The notes under the pieces: model-generated | Seen by the model: only the letters and a program-made list of their open reading frames with translations | What the model was told of the DNA's origin: nothing | The model's database searches: none | Shown: positions 9,066 to 17,936 of the stretch, piece by piece | Layout of the letters: every line of letters starts with the position of its first letter | How positions within the stretch are numbered: position 1 is the stretch's first letter | Translations under genes and position numbers: made by a program | Assembly: GCA_951828535.1 (NCBI GenBank) | Contig: OX639990.1 | Coordinates: 2,467,300-2,531,299, forward strand | Source of the DNA: an uncultured Candidatus Entotheonella sp. | GTDB lineage: Bacteria > Tectomicrobia > Entotheonellia > Entotheonellales > Entotheonellaceae | Length of the DNA stretch: 64,000 bases | Direction: 5' to 3'

Positions 9066-9086
9066 GGGCGGGTGCTCAGCCCGCCC
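9066..9086. terminator. GC-rich hairpin between convergent genes
   Basis: GGGCGGG at 9066-9072 pairs with CCCGCCC at 9080-9086 across a seven-base loop. It lies between the end of the NHL gene (plus) and the end of the VWA gene (minus), so it could end transcription from both sides. There is no T run, so it may instead be one of the dispersed palindromes seen elsewhere here. Confidence 0.4.
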
Positions 9087-10124
9087 CTACGGCTGCCAAT
9101 CCCCGACCCGCCACGCCGCTACCAGCGCCACAAACGCCGCGAAAAACAGGAATCCCCGCAGCGGAAACAGGTACGTGTACGGTCGCTGGCTGCGCACGCC
9201 CTGCTCACGAATGATGTCCTGCAGCGCCGCCACCAGCTCGCCGCGTTCGGCGAAGGTGTGATAGGCGCCGCCGGTCTTGTCGGCGATGAAGCGCAGGGTT
9301 TCCGTGTTGAGGGCGGTGGTGACGGGTTGCTGGTCGTCGTCGAGCAGATAGCCGACTGGTGACTCGTCATCCGGGATGTAGGCCGGGGTGGCGGAGCCGA
9401 TGCCGATGGCGAAGACGGGGACCGGACTTCCGTTGCGCTCGTTCACCGCCTTGCGCAGGTCGTCGTTGATCGCCTCGTCGCCGTCGCTGATGAGGATGAT
9501 CGAGGTGACCGGCGGCCGCCCGGCACCGTTGTCGGCGTGCAGTTGCGTAAAGGCGTCGGCCAGATTGAATCCTTCCTGGAGGGCCAGGGCGAGGTCGGTG
9601 CCCTGTTTGTAGAAGAAATCGCGCTGCAGGCGGCGCACCTTGGCGACCAGTTCGCCGTGGTCGTCGCTGAAGCCGCTGGTGATCGGGATGGCGTATTCGG
9701 AGAACGGCACGAAGCTGACTTTGACCCCTGGCGGCAGGTCGGACAGGAAGCCGAGGATGTTTTGGCGGGTTTCGACGAAACGGCTGGGGGCATTCAGCTC
9801 GTCGGGGTTGCGCGGCGCCTCCATGCTGCGGGAGAAATCCATCATGACCACCAAGGCCACGTTTTCCCAGAAGGGCTCCCACGCCGTGCGCTGCAGCATG
9901 GGCGAGGCGAACCCGGCCACGCTGAGGGCGAAGCCGAGCAGGAACAGCGCGGTGCTGAGGTGGTGGCGCGCGGCGGCGGGCGGCATGCTTTGCGCCCGCG
10001 TGTAGGGCAGCTGGCTCCACGCCTCACGAAAAGCCGTTTTCTGCCGCCACAGCACCCCGAACAGATATGCCAGCCCCGGCACCGCCAGCAAGCCGGTCAG
10101 AACCCACGGATATTCCCACTGCAT
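9087..10124 (-). CDS. VWA-domain membrane protein (BatA/BatB or MxaC/MxaL type)
   Basis: This 345-residue protein starts with a membrane helix (PWVLTGLLAVPGLAYLFGVL), has a second near residues 55-70 (ALFLLGFALSVAGFA), then a von Willebrand A domain whose metal site is seen as VVMMDFSRSME (the DxSxS motif), and ends with a third helix (LRGFLFFAAFVALVAAW). This matches BatA/BatB-type proteins of MoxR-linked operons and the MxaC/MxaL proteins of methanol dehydrogenase clusters. GTG or ATG choice is settled by the ATG at 10124, one base after the stop of the upstream gene. No moxR ATPase gene is present in the window. Confidence 0.82.
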   Translation of the reverse strand: MQWEYPWVLTGLLAVPGLAYLFGVLWRQKTAFREAWSQLPYTRAQSMPPAAARHHLSTALFLLGFALSVAGFASPMLQRTAWEPFWENVALVVMMDFSRSMEAPRNPDELNAPSRFVETRQNILGFLSDLPPGVKVSFVPFSEYAIPITSGFSDDHGELVAKVRRLQRDFFYKQGTDLALALQEGFNLADAFTQLHADNGAGRPPVTSIILISDGDEAINDDLRKAVNERNGSPVPVFAIGIGSATPAYIPDDESPVGYLLDDDQQPVTTALNTETLRFIADKTGGAYHTFAERGELVAALQDIIREQGVRSQRPYTYLFPLRGFLFFAAFVALVAAWRVGDWQP

Positions 10125-10125
10125 G

Positions 10126-11082
10126 TCAGTGCGTACCGCCCTCGCCGCCGGAATCGGCGCTGCCCTTGCCGCTGCGGGAGCCGCTGGGGTCGCGCTCGTT
10201 TTCGCGCAGGGCCGTGGGGCTCTGGTTGAGGAGGAATTTGCGCATGCTGCTCTCCGCGCGGGACAGCGCCTGCGAGTTGGTCGAGCGCAGGATTTCGCCG
10301 AGCGGCGCCACGTCCGACTCGAACTCGGTGTCGCGGAAGAACTGCGCCAGTCGTCGGCGCTCGTCCGCCTCCACGTCCGGGCGGCGCTCAAAACGAGTCA
10401 ACGCCTCCAGCAGTAGCACGAGGCTCCGCTCCTCGGCGGACGACACCCGCACCGCGTCGGTGTACAGGGCGTCGAGGGCTCCCTGGAGCAGCTTGACGGC
10501 GCGCATCAGGCCCTGCTTCAAGCCCGCCTGATCGCGCTGTTTTTCGCCCAGAAAGCCCTGTACCAGGAAGAATTGCGTCATGGCCCGGGCACCGTTGGCG
10601 CGGGCGGTGAACAACCGGTACGGGTCCTGGGTAAGCCCCTGTGCGTCCTTGTATTGCGTCACTGCGGCGCTGAATTGCTGTTTCACATCATCCAGGCTCG
10701 GCGCCGCCGCCGCGGCGCCGTTGCGCGAGTCCCCCGAATCGGCCGCCAAGCGCGCTCGGGCGTACGCACCCAGCAGGCGCTCGCCCTCGCGGTACGACAT
10801 CTCGGCGAGGCGCAGCCGGATGTCGGCGCGCTGGCTGAAGCCCAGGCACGATAACGCGTTCAGCAGCGGCCCCTGCGGAATTCCCCAGAACGTCTTCTCA
10901 TATTGAGCTTCGGCAGCCTGCAAGGCGGACAACGCCTCGGCGGTGTCGCCCGTTTCGGCCGAGGCTGCGGCCCGTTCCAGAATGTCGCCGTGCCGCGCCG
11001 CCACGGTCCCCGCCAGGCACAGCAAAGCGCCCAGCACCATAATTCCCAGGCCGCTTAGCAGCCATGCAACTTTATGTTTCAT
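10126..11082 (-). CDS. Membrane-anchored helical protein partnered with the VWA protein
   Basis: This 318-residue protein has one N-terminal helix (VAWLLSGLGIMVLGALLCLAGTVAA) and then a mostly helical, alanine-rich body with TPR-like stretches such as AEALSALQAAEAQYEKTFWG. Its gene ends one base before the VWA gene, so the two form an operon. A helical single-span protein next to a VWA protein recalls MxaK beside MxaC/MxaL, but overall length is greater than in MxaK and I cannot claim homology by eye. It probably works with the VWA protein at the membrane. Confidence 0.6.
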   Translation of the reverse strand: MKHKVAWLLSGLGIMVLGALLCLAGTVAARHGDILERAAASAETGDTAEALSALQAAEAQYEKTFWGIPQGPLLNALSCLGFSQRADIRLRLAEMSYREGERLLGAYARARLAADSGDSRNGAAAAAPSLDDVKQQFSAAVTQYKDAQGLTQDPYRLFTARANGARAMTQFFLVQGFLGEKQRDQAGLKQGLMRAVKLLQGALDALYTDAVRVSSAEERSLVLLLEALTRFERRPDVEADERRRLAQFFRDTEFESDVAPLGEILRSTNSQALSRAESSMRKFLLNQSPTALRENERDPSGSRSGKGSADSGGEGGTH

Positions 11083-11144
11083 AAATGGTAACTGCCCGTT
11101 AGTTGGTTTTGAGAGGGTCTTGGCAACCTCTCTGTCGTTGGTCT

Positions 11145-11366
11145 TTAAGCCGCAAAGTTGAGTACTTCAAGGAGGATTCCTTCCTCCCACTCCTTTTGAG
11201 ATCGACTGAGGAGATCTCGATTTACGGCTGAGGAAACATATTCTTCCCCGCAGTTAGAACAGATCTGGGCTGGGACGTTCTTGACGACGATGGTCTGATC
11301 ACGCTCCAAGACGAGCGTCGTAAATCCCTCGGTTGTCGAACCGTTCTGGCAGATGGCGCATTTCAT
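11145..11366 (-). CDS. YgiT-type zinc-finger protein (MqsA N-domain-like)
   Basis: This 73-residue protein has two CxxC pairs, MKCAIC at the start and ICSNCGEEYVS near residue 38, separated by TTLVLERDQTIVVKNVPAQ. This is the zinc domain found in MqsA/YgiT antitoxins and their short relatives. Short members usually sit after a DUF4258 or HigB-like toxin gene; neither flank here carries one, so it may be an orphan antitoxin or a free regulator. The local base composition is lower in GC than its neighbours, hinting at transfer. GGAGGATCG stands shortly upstream of the ATG. Confidence 0.8.
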   Translation of the reverse strand: MKCAICQNGSTTEGFTTLVLERDQTIVVKNVPAQICSNCGEEYVSSAVNRDLLSRSQKEWEEGILLEVLNFAA

Positions 11367-11428
11367 ACGATCCTCCGTCCCAGTAGAAGGACGACCCCTT
11401 TTTCTTTCATACGGCTCTCCGTCAGGCC

Positions 11429-12382
11429 CTAATCCGTCACCTCCACCTGCTCATTCTCGGTCTGATCCTCGGAGGCAGGGGGCCAGATGAGGGAGGCGAG
11501 GACAGAGAGGAGCAGAAGGGCGGCGACCACGATGAGCGCCCAGTGGACAGGAATCTTGTAGAAGTCGGCAATGACCATCTTGATACCGATGAAGACCAGG
11601 ACGAAGGAGAGTCCGTATTTCAGGTAGTGGAAGTAGCCCATGACACCGGCGAGGGCAAAATAGAGCGCGCGCAGGCCGAGGATGGCGAAAATATTGGACG
11701 TGTAGACAATGAACGGGTCGGTCGTGACAGCGAAAATGGCCGGGATAGAATCGACCGCGAAAACCACGTCTGTGGCTTCCACCACCAGCACGACGATGAA
11801 CAGCGGCGTGGCGAAAAGACGCCCGTCGAGCCGCACGAAGAACCGCGATTCGTGGTAGGACGTGGTGACCGGAAAGAAGCGAGTGAACAACCGTACCAGC
11901 GGGTTCCTGTCCGGGTGGATTTCCTCATCGCCCTGCATCGCCATGCGCACACCGGTGACCACCAGAAAGCCGCCGAAGACGTAAAGAATCCAGTGGAAGT
12001 GATGGATCAGCGTGACGCCCACGGCGATCATGGTGGCGCGCATCACAAGGGCGCCCAGGATGCCCCAGAACAGCACCTTGTGCTGGTAGAGGCGGGGCAC
12101 GCCGAAGTAGGTGAAGATAAGCAGAAAGACGAACAGGTTGTCGACGCTGAGGGACTTTTCGAGCAGGTAGCCGGTGAAAAACATCAGCGCCACTTCCTGC
12201 CCTTCGTAGATGTACAGGCCGACGTTGAACACCATGGCCAGCGCGATCCACAGCGCGCTCCACAGCAGCGCCTCGCGGACCCCGACGACGTGCTGGCGGC
12301 GGTGGAATACGCCCAAGTCCAGCGCCAGCATGGCCAAAACGAAGATGTTGAACGCCACCCACACCAATATGTCCTGTGACAT
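11429..12382 (-). CDS. TerC-family integral membrane protein
   Basis: This 317-residue protein is TerC/Alx-like, a family of multi-span proteins involved in manganese export and in loading metal onto exported enzymes, and earlier linked to tellurite resistance. It starts VWVAFNIFVLAMLALDLGVF and has about nine membrane helices. Typical blocks are SLSVDNLFVFLLIFTYFGVP, the HKVLFWGILGALVMR segment and VVEATDVVFAVDSIPAIFAV, whose acidic residues within helices are conserved in the family. ATG 12382 follows GAGAGGAC and is preferred over the upstream ORF start. It is transcribed away from the GlcD-like gene, with a 209-base shared control region. Confidence 0.93.
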   Translation of the reverse strand: MSQDILVWVAFNIFVLAMLALDLGVFHRRQHVVGVREALLWSALWIALAMVFNVGLYIYEGQEVALMFFTGYLLEKSLSVDNLFVFLLIFTYFGVPRLYQHKVLFWGILGALVMRATMIAVGVTLIHHFHWILYVFGGFLVVTGVRMAMQGDEEIHPDRNPLVRLFTRFFPVTTSYHESRFFVRLDGRLFATPLFIVVLVVEATDVVFAVDSIPAIFAVTTDPFIVYTSNIFAILGLRALYFALAGVMGYFHYLKYGLSFVLVFIGIKMVIADFYKIPVHWALIVVAALLLLSVLASLIWPPASEDQTENEQVEVTD

Positions 12383-12591
12383 CAATCGTCCTCTCGTCTG
12401 TCGCAACCCTGCCTGAACGTTGTTTGAATGAACTCAACACTATACGCATAGCCGGAAGGTTCTACAACCGCGCATGGCACGGGCAATGATGCCGCCGCTG
12501 TCTGGACGCTGCGGAGACGGGTTGCTAGGATGCCGTGCGTCCCGGCCTTCTGCCGCCGTTGCCTCCACATGAATGAGGAAGTGAACCGCCC

Positions 12592-13953
12592 ATGTCGAAA
12601 TCCGATCTGCTGAACGCCATGATGGCGTCGCTCGACCCGTCCCGCATCCGCACGGATGAGGCATCGCTGACCCTGCTGGCGTGCGATGCCATGCACCCGT
12701 CGCGCCTGCCGGCCGGTACCGAGTCGGCACGGCCCCTGTGCGTCGTGAGTCCCCGGAGCACGGCGGAGGTGCAGGAGGTGGTGCGGCTGGCCAATGCGCA
12801 CCGGGTGCCGGTGATTCCGCTGGGCGGCGGCAGCGGCTTGATGGGCGGGGCGGCGACGGTGACGCCGGGGGTGGTGCTTGATCTGTGCCGGCTGACGGAG
12901 GTGCGGATCCGTCCGGTGGACCGCATGGCGGAGGCCGGCGCCGGGGCGACGATTGCGGCGTTGAACGCGGCGGCCAAGCCCCACGGCCTGACGTGCGGGC
13001 ACGATCCGTGGACGGTTTCGGTGGCCACGGTGGGCGGCACGATCGCCACCAACAGCCTGGGCTACCTCGGCGGCAAGTACGGCGCCATGGGCGATCAGGT
13101 CCTGGGGCTGGAGGCGGTCACGCCGACCGGCGAGATCGTCGCCACCCGCGCGGTGGAGAAAGCCTCCACCGGTCCGGGCCTGCATCGCCTGCTCATCGGC
13201 GCCGAGGGCTGCTTCGGCGTGGTCACGCGCGCCACCCTGCGGCTGTTCCCCATTCCGCAGACGCGGCTGCTGGAAGGCTGGGAGTTCGACGATTTTGCGG
13301 CTGGCTTTGAGGCCATCAATGCCCTGCTGCAGGCGGGTATCCGGCCCGGACTGCTGGAATACGGCGATGACGACCCGAGCGCCGACCACGAGCCGCCGAC
13401 ATCTCTGTACCTCAGTTACGAGGGCCCGGAGGCCGTTGCCCGTGCCGAGGCGCAGACGGGGCGGGAGGTTTGCCTGCAAAGCGGCGGCCAGGCGCTTGAT
13501 CCGTCCGAGGTGCAACGCTTCTGGGATCAGCGGCACGCCAGCGGGGATGCGTATGCCAGGGCGCGAAGAGCCGGGGAACGCCGCGGTCGGCCGGAGATCG
13601 ACTACGTGCACGTGGCGTTGCCGCCGAGCGCGGTGCCGGCCTACCGGCGCGAAAGTTTGAAGCTGCTGGCAGCGCGGGGTTTTCATGTCCACCAGACCGG
13701 GCTGTGGGCGTATGCCGGGCTGTTTTCGCTGGTGTACTCCGGCGGCGGCGTCTCGGCCATGGCCGAGACGCACGCGCAGTTGCTGGAGTTGGCGCAGGAT
13801 GCAAATGGCGCGATGGAGTATTGCCACGGGGTGGGGCTGCGCCTGGCGCCGCTCATGCGTCGCGAACACGGCGAGGGGTTGTCGGTCCTGCGGCGCCTAA
13901 AGAGGGAGTTGGACCCGAACGGCATCATGAATCCGGGGAAATTGGACTTCTAG
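12592..13953 (+). CDS. FAD-binding oxidase (GlcD / D-lactate dehydrogenase type)
   Basis: This 453-residue flavoenzyme belongs to the FAD-linked oxidases that oxidise 2-hydroxy acids such as glycolate or D-lactate. The FAD domain shows VPVIPLGGGSGLMGGA, the glycine-rich GGTIATNSLGYLGGKYG, and LEAVTPTGEIVATRAV. The C-terminal cap has the KRELDPNGIMNPGK ending characteristic of this group. Length matches single-subunit GlcD. No glcE or glcF gene is adjacent, so it probably acts as a stand-alone dehydrogenase passing electrons to quinone or cytochrome. The exact substrate is not visible. Confidence 0.9.
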   Translation: MSKSDLLNAMMASLDPSRIRTDEASLTLLACDAMHPSRLPAGTESARPLCVVSPRSTAEVQEVVRLANAHRVPVIPLGGGSGLMGGAATVTPGVVLDLCRLTEVRIRPVDRMAEAGAGATIAALNAAAKPHGLTCGHDPWTVSVATVGGTIATNSLGYLGGKYGAMGDQVLGLEAVTPTGEIVATRAVEKASTGPGLHRLLIGAEGCFGVVTRATLRLFPIPQTRLLEGWEFDDFAAGFEAINALLQAGIRPGLLEYGDDDPSADHEPPTSLYLSYEGPEAVARAEAQTGREVCLQSGGQALDPSEVQRFWDQRHASGDAYARARRAGERRGRPEIDYVHVALPPSAVPAYRRESLKLLAARGFHVHQTGLWAYAGLFSLVYSGGGVSAMAETHAQLLELAQDANGAMEYCHGVGLRLAPLMRREHGEGLSVLRRLKRELDPNGIMNPGKLDF

Positions 13954-14069
13954 GAGCAGGGTGGATTCCCGGCGTTGCTTCGCTGGGTGCAAGCCGCTAT
14001 GCTTGGTGGCATCCCTCACACTGAATTTCCAGCTTATCACCACAACAATACAGACGACGAGGCGCGATC

Positions 14070-14969
14070 ATGAACAGATTGGCCTTGACCCACACGCCCG
14101 ACCTCCGGGCCCCTTACCTGCTCGCCGGTTTCGACGGCTGGGCCAACGGCGGTGAGGTGTCCACCGAGGTGGTGGAATTCCTGCAATCCAACCTGGCAAC
14201 GGAGCCCTTGGGCGAGATTGTTTCCGACGGCCTCTACATCTACGCTTCGCCCACCCTGGCCAGCCGCCCTGCGGCGGTCATCCACCAGGGGTTGATCGAG
14301 TCCATGCGCTTTCCGTCTAATGCGCTGTACAGCTGGCAATGCCCGCCGGACGGTGAACACGATCTCATCCTGCTGGAGGGCGTGGAGCCCGATCTGCACT
14401 GGCAGGAATACGTGGCAGCCATCCTCGCCTGCGCGGAGCGCTTTCAGGTGCAGCGGCTGTACACCATCGGCGGCTATCTCGACCACGCCCCTCATACCCG
14501 CACGCCGCGCATCTCGGCGGTGGTGACGGACGCCGCCCTGCGCCCGGAACTCATGGCGCACGACGTGGAACTCACCGATTACGAGGGCCCGACCGGCATC
14601 CAATCCTACCTGCTGGCCGCCTGCCAGGAGCGCGGCATCGAGGGTATCAGCCTGTGGGGCGGCACGCCGACCTATATCGAGGGCAGCTATCCGCACGTCG
14701 CCCAGGCCATGCTGCATCTGCTGCGCCGCATGTGGCGCCTGTCCGTCGATTTGCAGCCGATCGAGGAGCACGCCGCCGAGCTCGACGGCGCCTTACATAC
14801 CCAGATGGACAACCACCCCGACCTGGCGGATTACGTCAAGCGCCTCGAGCAGGCCTACGACACGGCCCAGAGCGAGCAGCCGCAGGTGGACACGGACGTC
14901 ATCGTGGACGAAATTCAGCAATTTTTGCGCCAGCGCCGCCGGGGCCCTGAAGCCGGGGGCGCCGCGTAG
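14070..14969 (+). CDS. PAC2-family protein
   Basis: This 299-residue protein is a PAC2 (proteasome assembly chaperone 2-like) protein. It shows LLAGFDGWANGGEVSTEVVEF near the start, a central LYTIGGYLDHAPHTRTPRI and the SYLLAACQERGIEGISLWGG region, all usual in bacterial members. Such proteins are often found next to ATP-grasp or carboxylate-amine ligase genes and their role in bacteria is unclear. The C-terminal 60 residues are helical and charged. It ends four bases before a methyltransferase gene, so the two are likely one operon. Confidence 0.85.
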   Translation: MNRLALTHTPDLRAPYLLAGFDGWANGGEVSTEVVEFLQSNLATEPLGEIVSDGLYIYASPTLASRPAAVIHQGLIESMRFPSNALYSWQCPPDGEHDLILLEGVEPDLHWQEYVAAILACAERFQVQRLYTIGGYLDHAPHTRTPRISAVVTDAALRPELMAHDVELTDYEGPTGIQSYLLAACQERGIEGISLWGGTPTYIEGSYPHVAQAMLHLLRRMWRLSVDLQPIEEHAAELDGALHTQMDNHPDLADYVKRLEQAYDTAQSEQPQVDTDVIVDEIQQFLRQRRRGPEAGGAA

Positions 14970-14973
14970 CCGC

Positions 14974-15828
14974 GTGCCCATTCCGAACGTTCCCACCGCC
15001 TTTCTCCGCGGCATGCAGACCCTTGCCGGGCGTAAAGCGCGCCCGCGCCCGTTTGTTGATGTCGGCTCGCTGCCTTGGCACGAGCCCGACTTCAGCCGCC
15101 ACTTCCTGCGCACCGCCACCCGTTCAAGCCGCCACACGCAGCGGGAGATCGCTTTCCTGGAACGAAACGGTCTGCTGACGCCTGGCCACCGCATCCTCGA
15201 CCTTGCCTGCGGCGGCGGCCGACACAGTATCTCTATGGCGAAACGCGGCGCCGTCGTAACGGGTATCGACTTGGGTCCTACCGCTATCGACGCAGCCCGC
15301 CGGCGGGCAACACGTGCCAGGGTGCACGTGGAGTGGCTGCACGGCGACCTGCGGCACCTGCCGTTCGAAAACGTCTTCCACGCCGTCACCTTCATCTTCG
15401 GGTGCTTCACGGAAATGCCGCGCCGGGACGCGGAAGCCGTGCTGAAGGGCATCAGCCGCAGCCTGCGCCCCGGCGGCACGCTGCTGCTCGACGTCTACGC
15501 CCCGGCGTTCTTTGCCGATCTGGATGGCATGCAGGAATGGTGGGTTGGCGGGGATTTCATTGCCGGGCGCTTCCCCCAGTTGGTGCTGAGTGAATACTTC
15601 TATTACACCCGCACCAAGACCTACGCGCGGCGGGATTTCATTTGTGAGGCCGAAACCGGCGTCGTGCACGCCTTTGGGTTGAGCGGCCAAGCCTATTCGC
15701 TCGCCGAGCTCAAACACATGCTCGCCGCCGCCGGCCTCAGCCTCAGCGCGGCCTGCGGCGATTGGATGGGCACCCCGGTGCGGCGCGACAGCCGCCTCTT
15801 CGTGCTACTGGCAAGCAAGGATTCCTGA
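14974..15828 (+). CDS. SAM-dependent class I methyltransferase
   Basis: This 284-residue protein has the Rossmann methyltransferase core: ILDLACGGGRHSISMAKRG (motif I) near residues 75-93, VTGIDLGPTAIDAARRRA (motif II), and GDLRHLPFENVFHAVTF near 120. It starts with GTG at 14974, four bases after the PAC2 stop. The substrate is unknown; it resembles small-molecule methyltransferases of the UbiE/type 11 group. The convergent gene ends 14 bases later, so any terminator lies inside the coding ends. Confidence 0.85.
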   Translation: MPIPNVPTAFLRGMQTLAGRKARPRPFVDVGSLPWHEPDFSRHFLRTATRSSRHTQREIAFLERNGLLTPGHRILDLACGGGRHSISMAKRGAVVTGIDLGPTAIDAARRRATRARVHVEWLHGDLRHLPFENVFHAVTFIFGCFTEMPRRDAEAVLKGISRSLRPGGTLLLDVYAPAFFADLDGMQEWWVGGDFIAGRFPQLVLSEYFYYTRTKTYARRDFICEAETGVVHAFGLSGQAYSLAELKHMLAAAGLSLSAACGDWMGTPVRRDSRLFVLLASKDS

Positions 15829-15841
15829 AGGATGGAAACTG

Positions 15842-16432
15842 TCAGTGGAGCGGTACGAAGTACTCGCTCTTCTGCCAGTCGCGGTGGGCGTCCTGGAAGG
15901 ATTTCAGATAGCAGCGCCCCTGCTTGTTACGCAGGTCGTAGATGCTGTGCCGCAGCACCACCACGGGCAGGCCGCCCTTAACGTTGACGGTGATGTCGTA
16001 ACGGCTGAAATCGCTGATGAGACCCCTGACGATCTCGCCCTGCAGGAGTGTGAAGAACACCACGTCACGGTCTTTCATCAACACGAACAGTGACTTGTTC
16101 TTCACGTGATGGCGAGCCGCCGGCGACAGAAATGGTCTGAGCCCCTGCGCCCGGAGGCGCGGGTCGAACTTGATGAGGGGCGCCACCGCGGCGGCCTGGG
16201 CCGCCGGGTATAGCAGCTTGACGTTCAGCTTCGGCAGGTCCTCCGGGCCTTCGCCTTCGACGTCCACCTGCAGGTCGTGGGTCAGGTTGGCCGTCACCCG
16301 AAGCCGCTCCATGCGGTGGGTATGCAGGTGGCATTCCCACAGGTCCTGCGCGGCAAGCGCCCGGTCGAACACGGACTGCTCGTAGGCAGCGTTCAGATAG
16401 TCCCTGAAACCCGCCAGATGTCTCATCGCCAT
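15842..16432 (-). CDS. Protein with a C-terminal Hfq/Sm-like domain
   Basis: This 196-residue protein has no family I can name outright, but residues 112-168 align well by eye with bacterial Hfq. The stretch FVLMKDRDVVFFTLLQGEIV matches the Hfq Sm1 part (hydrophobic strand, then G), followed by GLISDFSRYDITVNV, equivalent to the Hfq GQIESFDQFVILL strand, and VVVLRHSIYDL, which matches the Sm2 motif Y-K-H-A-I-S. Hfq is an RNA chaperone ring of six subunits. Here a 110-residue N-terminal half precedes the Sm part and could be a second, more diverged domain. The call of an RNA-binding role is inference. Confidence 0.6.
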   Translation of the reverse strand: MAMRHLAGFRDYLNAAYEQSVFDRALAAQDLWECHLHTHRMERLRVTANLTHDLQVDVEGEGPEDLPKLNVKLLYPAAQAAAVAPLIKFDPRLRAQGLRPFLSPAARHHVKNKSLFVLMKDRDVVFFTLLQGEIVRGLISDFSRYDITVNVKGGLPVVVLRHSIYDLRNKQGRCYLKSFQDAHRDWQKSEYFVPLH

Positions 16433-16474
16433 GCCTTTCAGGCGAGGCCGCCTCTCCCGCCTGCGTCAAACTTT

Positions 16475-17689
16475 CTAAAAGCTTCTCGACGGCGGCGTCG
16501 ATTTGGAATACCCGGATTTGGCGGGATCCCACGGGTGTGCCCGCGCCACCTCCTCATTCAGGTCGATGCCCCATCCCGGCCCGCTGGGCACCGTCATGTA
16601 GCCGTCTTTGATGTCGGGCACCGTTGTCGTCAACTCATCCTTCCAGGGCACGTCGTCAATGTCAATCTCCATAATGCGCACGTTGGGCAATGTGGCGCAC
16701 AGGGCGGCGCTGATGGATGTCGACATGTGGCTGTAATAGTTGTGCGGCGCCACGTTGAGCTGAAAGACCTCGGCCAGGTCGCCGATTTTCTTGGACTGGC
16801 TGAAGCCATTCCAGGGCACGTCGATCATGAACACGTCGGCGGCGTGCAGTTGGAAATACGGCAGGTAGTCGCGCATGTAGTACAGGTTTTCGCCCGTGCA
16901 GATTTTGGTGTTGGTGGACTGCTTGATCTGTAGAAGGGCCTGCGGGTCGTAGCGGTCGATTTCGAGCCACAGGAGCTTGAACGGCTCCAAGACGCGCGCG
17001 ATGCGCATGCAGGCTTCCGGCTTGAAGTGGAAGTTGAGGTCGAGGTTGATGTCCACGTCCGGCCCGACGGCGTCGCGGAAGGTGCCGATGAGCTTTTCGA
17101 TGTGCGCCAGCAGCCACGCGGGAGCGATCTCGTCGTTGGGGCCGCTCTGGCCGTCGAAGCCGCTGTACCAAGTGCCGTCCTGGCCCGGCATGACGACGTT
17201 CGTCTTCAGGGCAGTGAAGCCGCGCGCTGCCACCTCCTTGCCCAAGGCCGCCACGTCGTCCCACGTCTCGATGGGCGGCACGCCGATGAGCTCGTGATGG
17301 CGCACCCGCGAGCTGCCGCAGTGCGACCAGTAGACGCGCACCTTGTCGCGCATCGGACCGCCGAACAGCTCGACCGCCGAGATGCCGAGCGCCTTGGCCT
17401 TGATGTCGATGAAGGCGCAATCCAGCCCGGCCAGGGCCTTGGCCGCGATGCCGCCGGGACTTTGGCGGGTGGCGCGCACCATGTCCCAGAAGCGCGCCTC
17501 GAACGCCCTCGGGTCCTGGCCGATCAGCACGGCCTTGAGGTCCGTGATGGTGCCGACGATGCCGTGCGGCGCTCTGCCGTCGCTGCACTCGCCCCAGCCG
17601 GTGATGCCGGCATCGGTTTCCACTTTGACGTAGGTCCAGGGCCGCCAGCCGGCGTCGACGATGAAGGTTTCGATGTTGGTGATCTTCAT
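16475..17689 (-). CDS. Enolase-superfamily enzyme (mandelate racemase / muconate lactonizing group)
   Basis: This 404-residue protein has the N-terminal capping domain MKITNIETFIVDAGWRPWTY and the TIM barrel of the enolase superfamily. Seen are AVELFGGPMRDKVRVYWSH, the barrel strand FTALKTNVVMPGQ, DINLDLNFHF with metal ligand aspartate, LLWLEIDRYD and KICTGENLYYMRDYL. Members remove the proton next to a carboxylate, mostly of sugar acids. The barrel second-strand lysine is in LKTN, not the classic KxK pair, so the reaction is likely a dehydratase or cycloisomerase step. ATG 17689 is chosen because the protein match starts there. Confidence 0.88.
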   Translation of the reverse strand: MKITNIETFIVDAGWRPWTYVKVETDAGITGWGECSDGRAPHGIVGTITDLKAVLIGQDPRAFEARFWDMVRATRQSPGGIAAKALAGLDCAFIDIKAKALGISAVELFGGPMRDKVRVYWSHCGSSRVRHHELIGVPPIETWDDVAALGKEVAARGFTALKTNVVMPGQDGTWYSGFDGQSGPNDEIAPAWLLAHIEKLIGTFRDAVGPDVDINLDLNFHFKPEACMRIARVLEPFKLLWLEIDRYDPQALLQIKQSTNTKICTGENLYYMRDYLPYFQLHAADVFMIDVPWNGFSQSKKIGDLAEVFQLNVAPHNYYSHMSTSISAALCATLPNVRIMEIDIDDVPWKDELTTTVPDIKDGYMTVPSGPGWGIDLNEEVARAHPWDPAKSGYSKSTPPSRSF

Positions 17690-17798
17690 GGGGGTGCCTC
17701 GCTGTGTAAGAAAGGAAGGTGTCCGGTGGTTACGCTGCACGAAACCGACGCGCCTTATTAGATGACACAAGTCGTAGACATTGGCAAATCCGGCTGCT

Positions 17799-17845
17799 CC
17801 CTCTCCCCTGGAGGGAGAGGGTTGGAGTGAGGGGGGGGGGGAATC
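17799..17845. repeat. GC-rich palindromic repeat with G run
   Basis: CCCTCTCCC at 17799-17807 pairs perfectly with GGGAGAGGG at 17813-17821 over a five-base loop. It is followed by TTGGAGTGA and a run of G. It lies in the divergent space between the enolase-superfamily gene and the MBL gene. The layout is shared with the elements at 19236 and 32163. Confidence 0.6.
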
Positions 17846-17936
17846 CAAACTGAGACGCGACCAACAGGTCGGCGTTCTTGACAGCGGCCAAAGGCGGCCC
17901 TTAGGATGAGCGCCCACAGCGCAGGAAAGGAGCGAT

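Noticed and set aside
10126-11082. Naming this gene mxaK
   Set aside because: Only layout and neighbour agree; the chain is much longer than MxaK and no methanol dehydrogenase genes are present.
12382-13869. Minus-strand open frame of 495 codons under the GlcD-like gene
   Set aside because: It is antisense to a clear FAD oxidase and made of RH/QA/PR runs without any domain.
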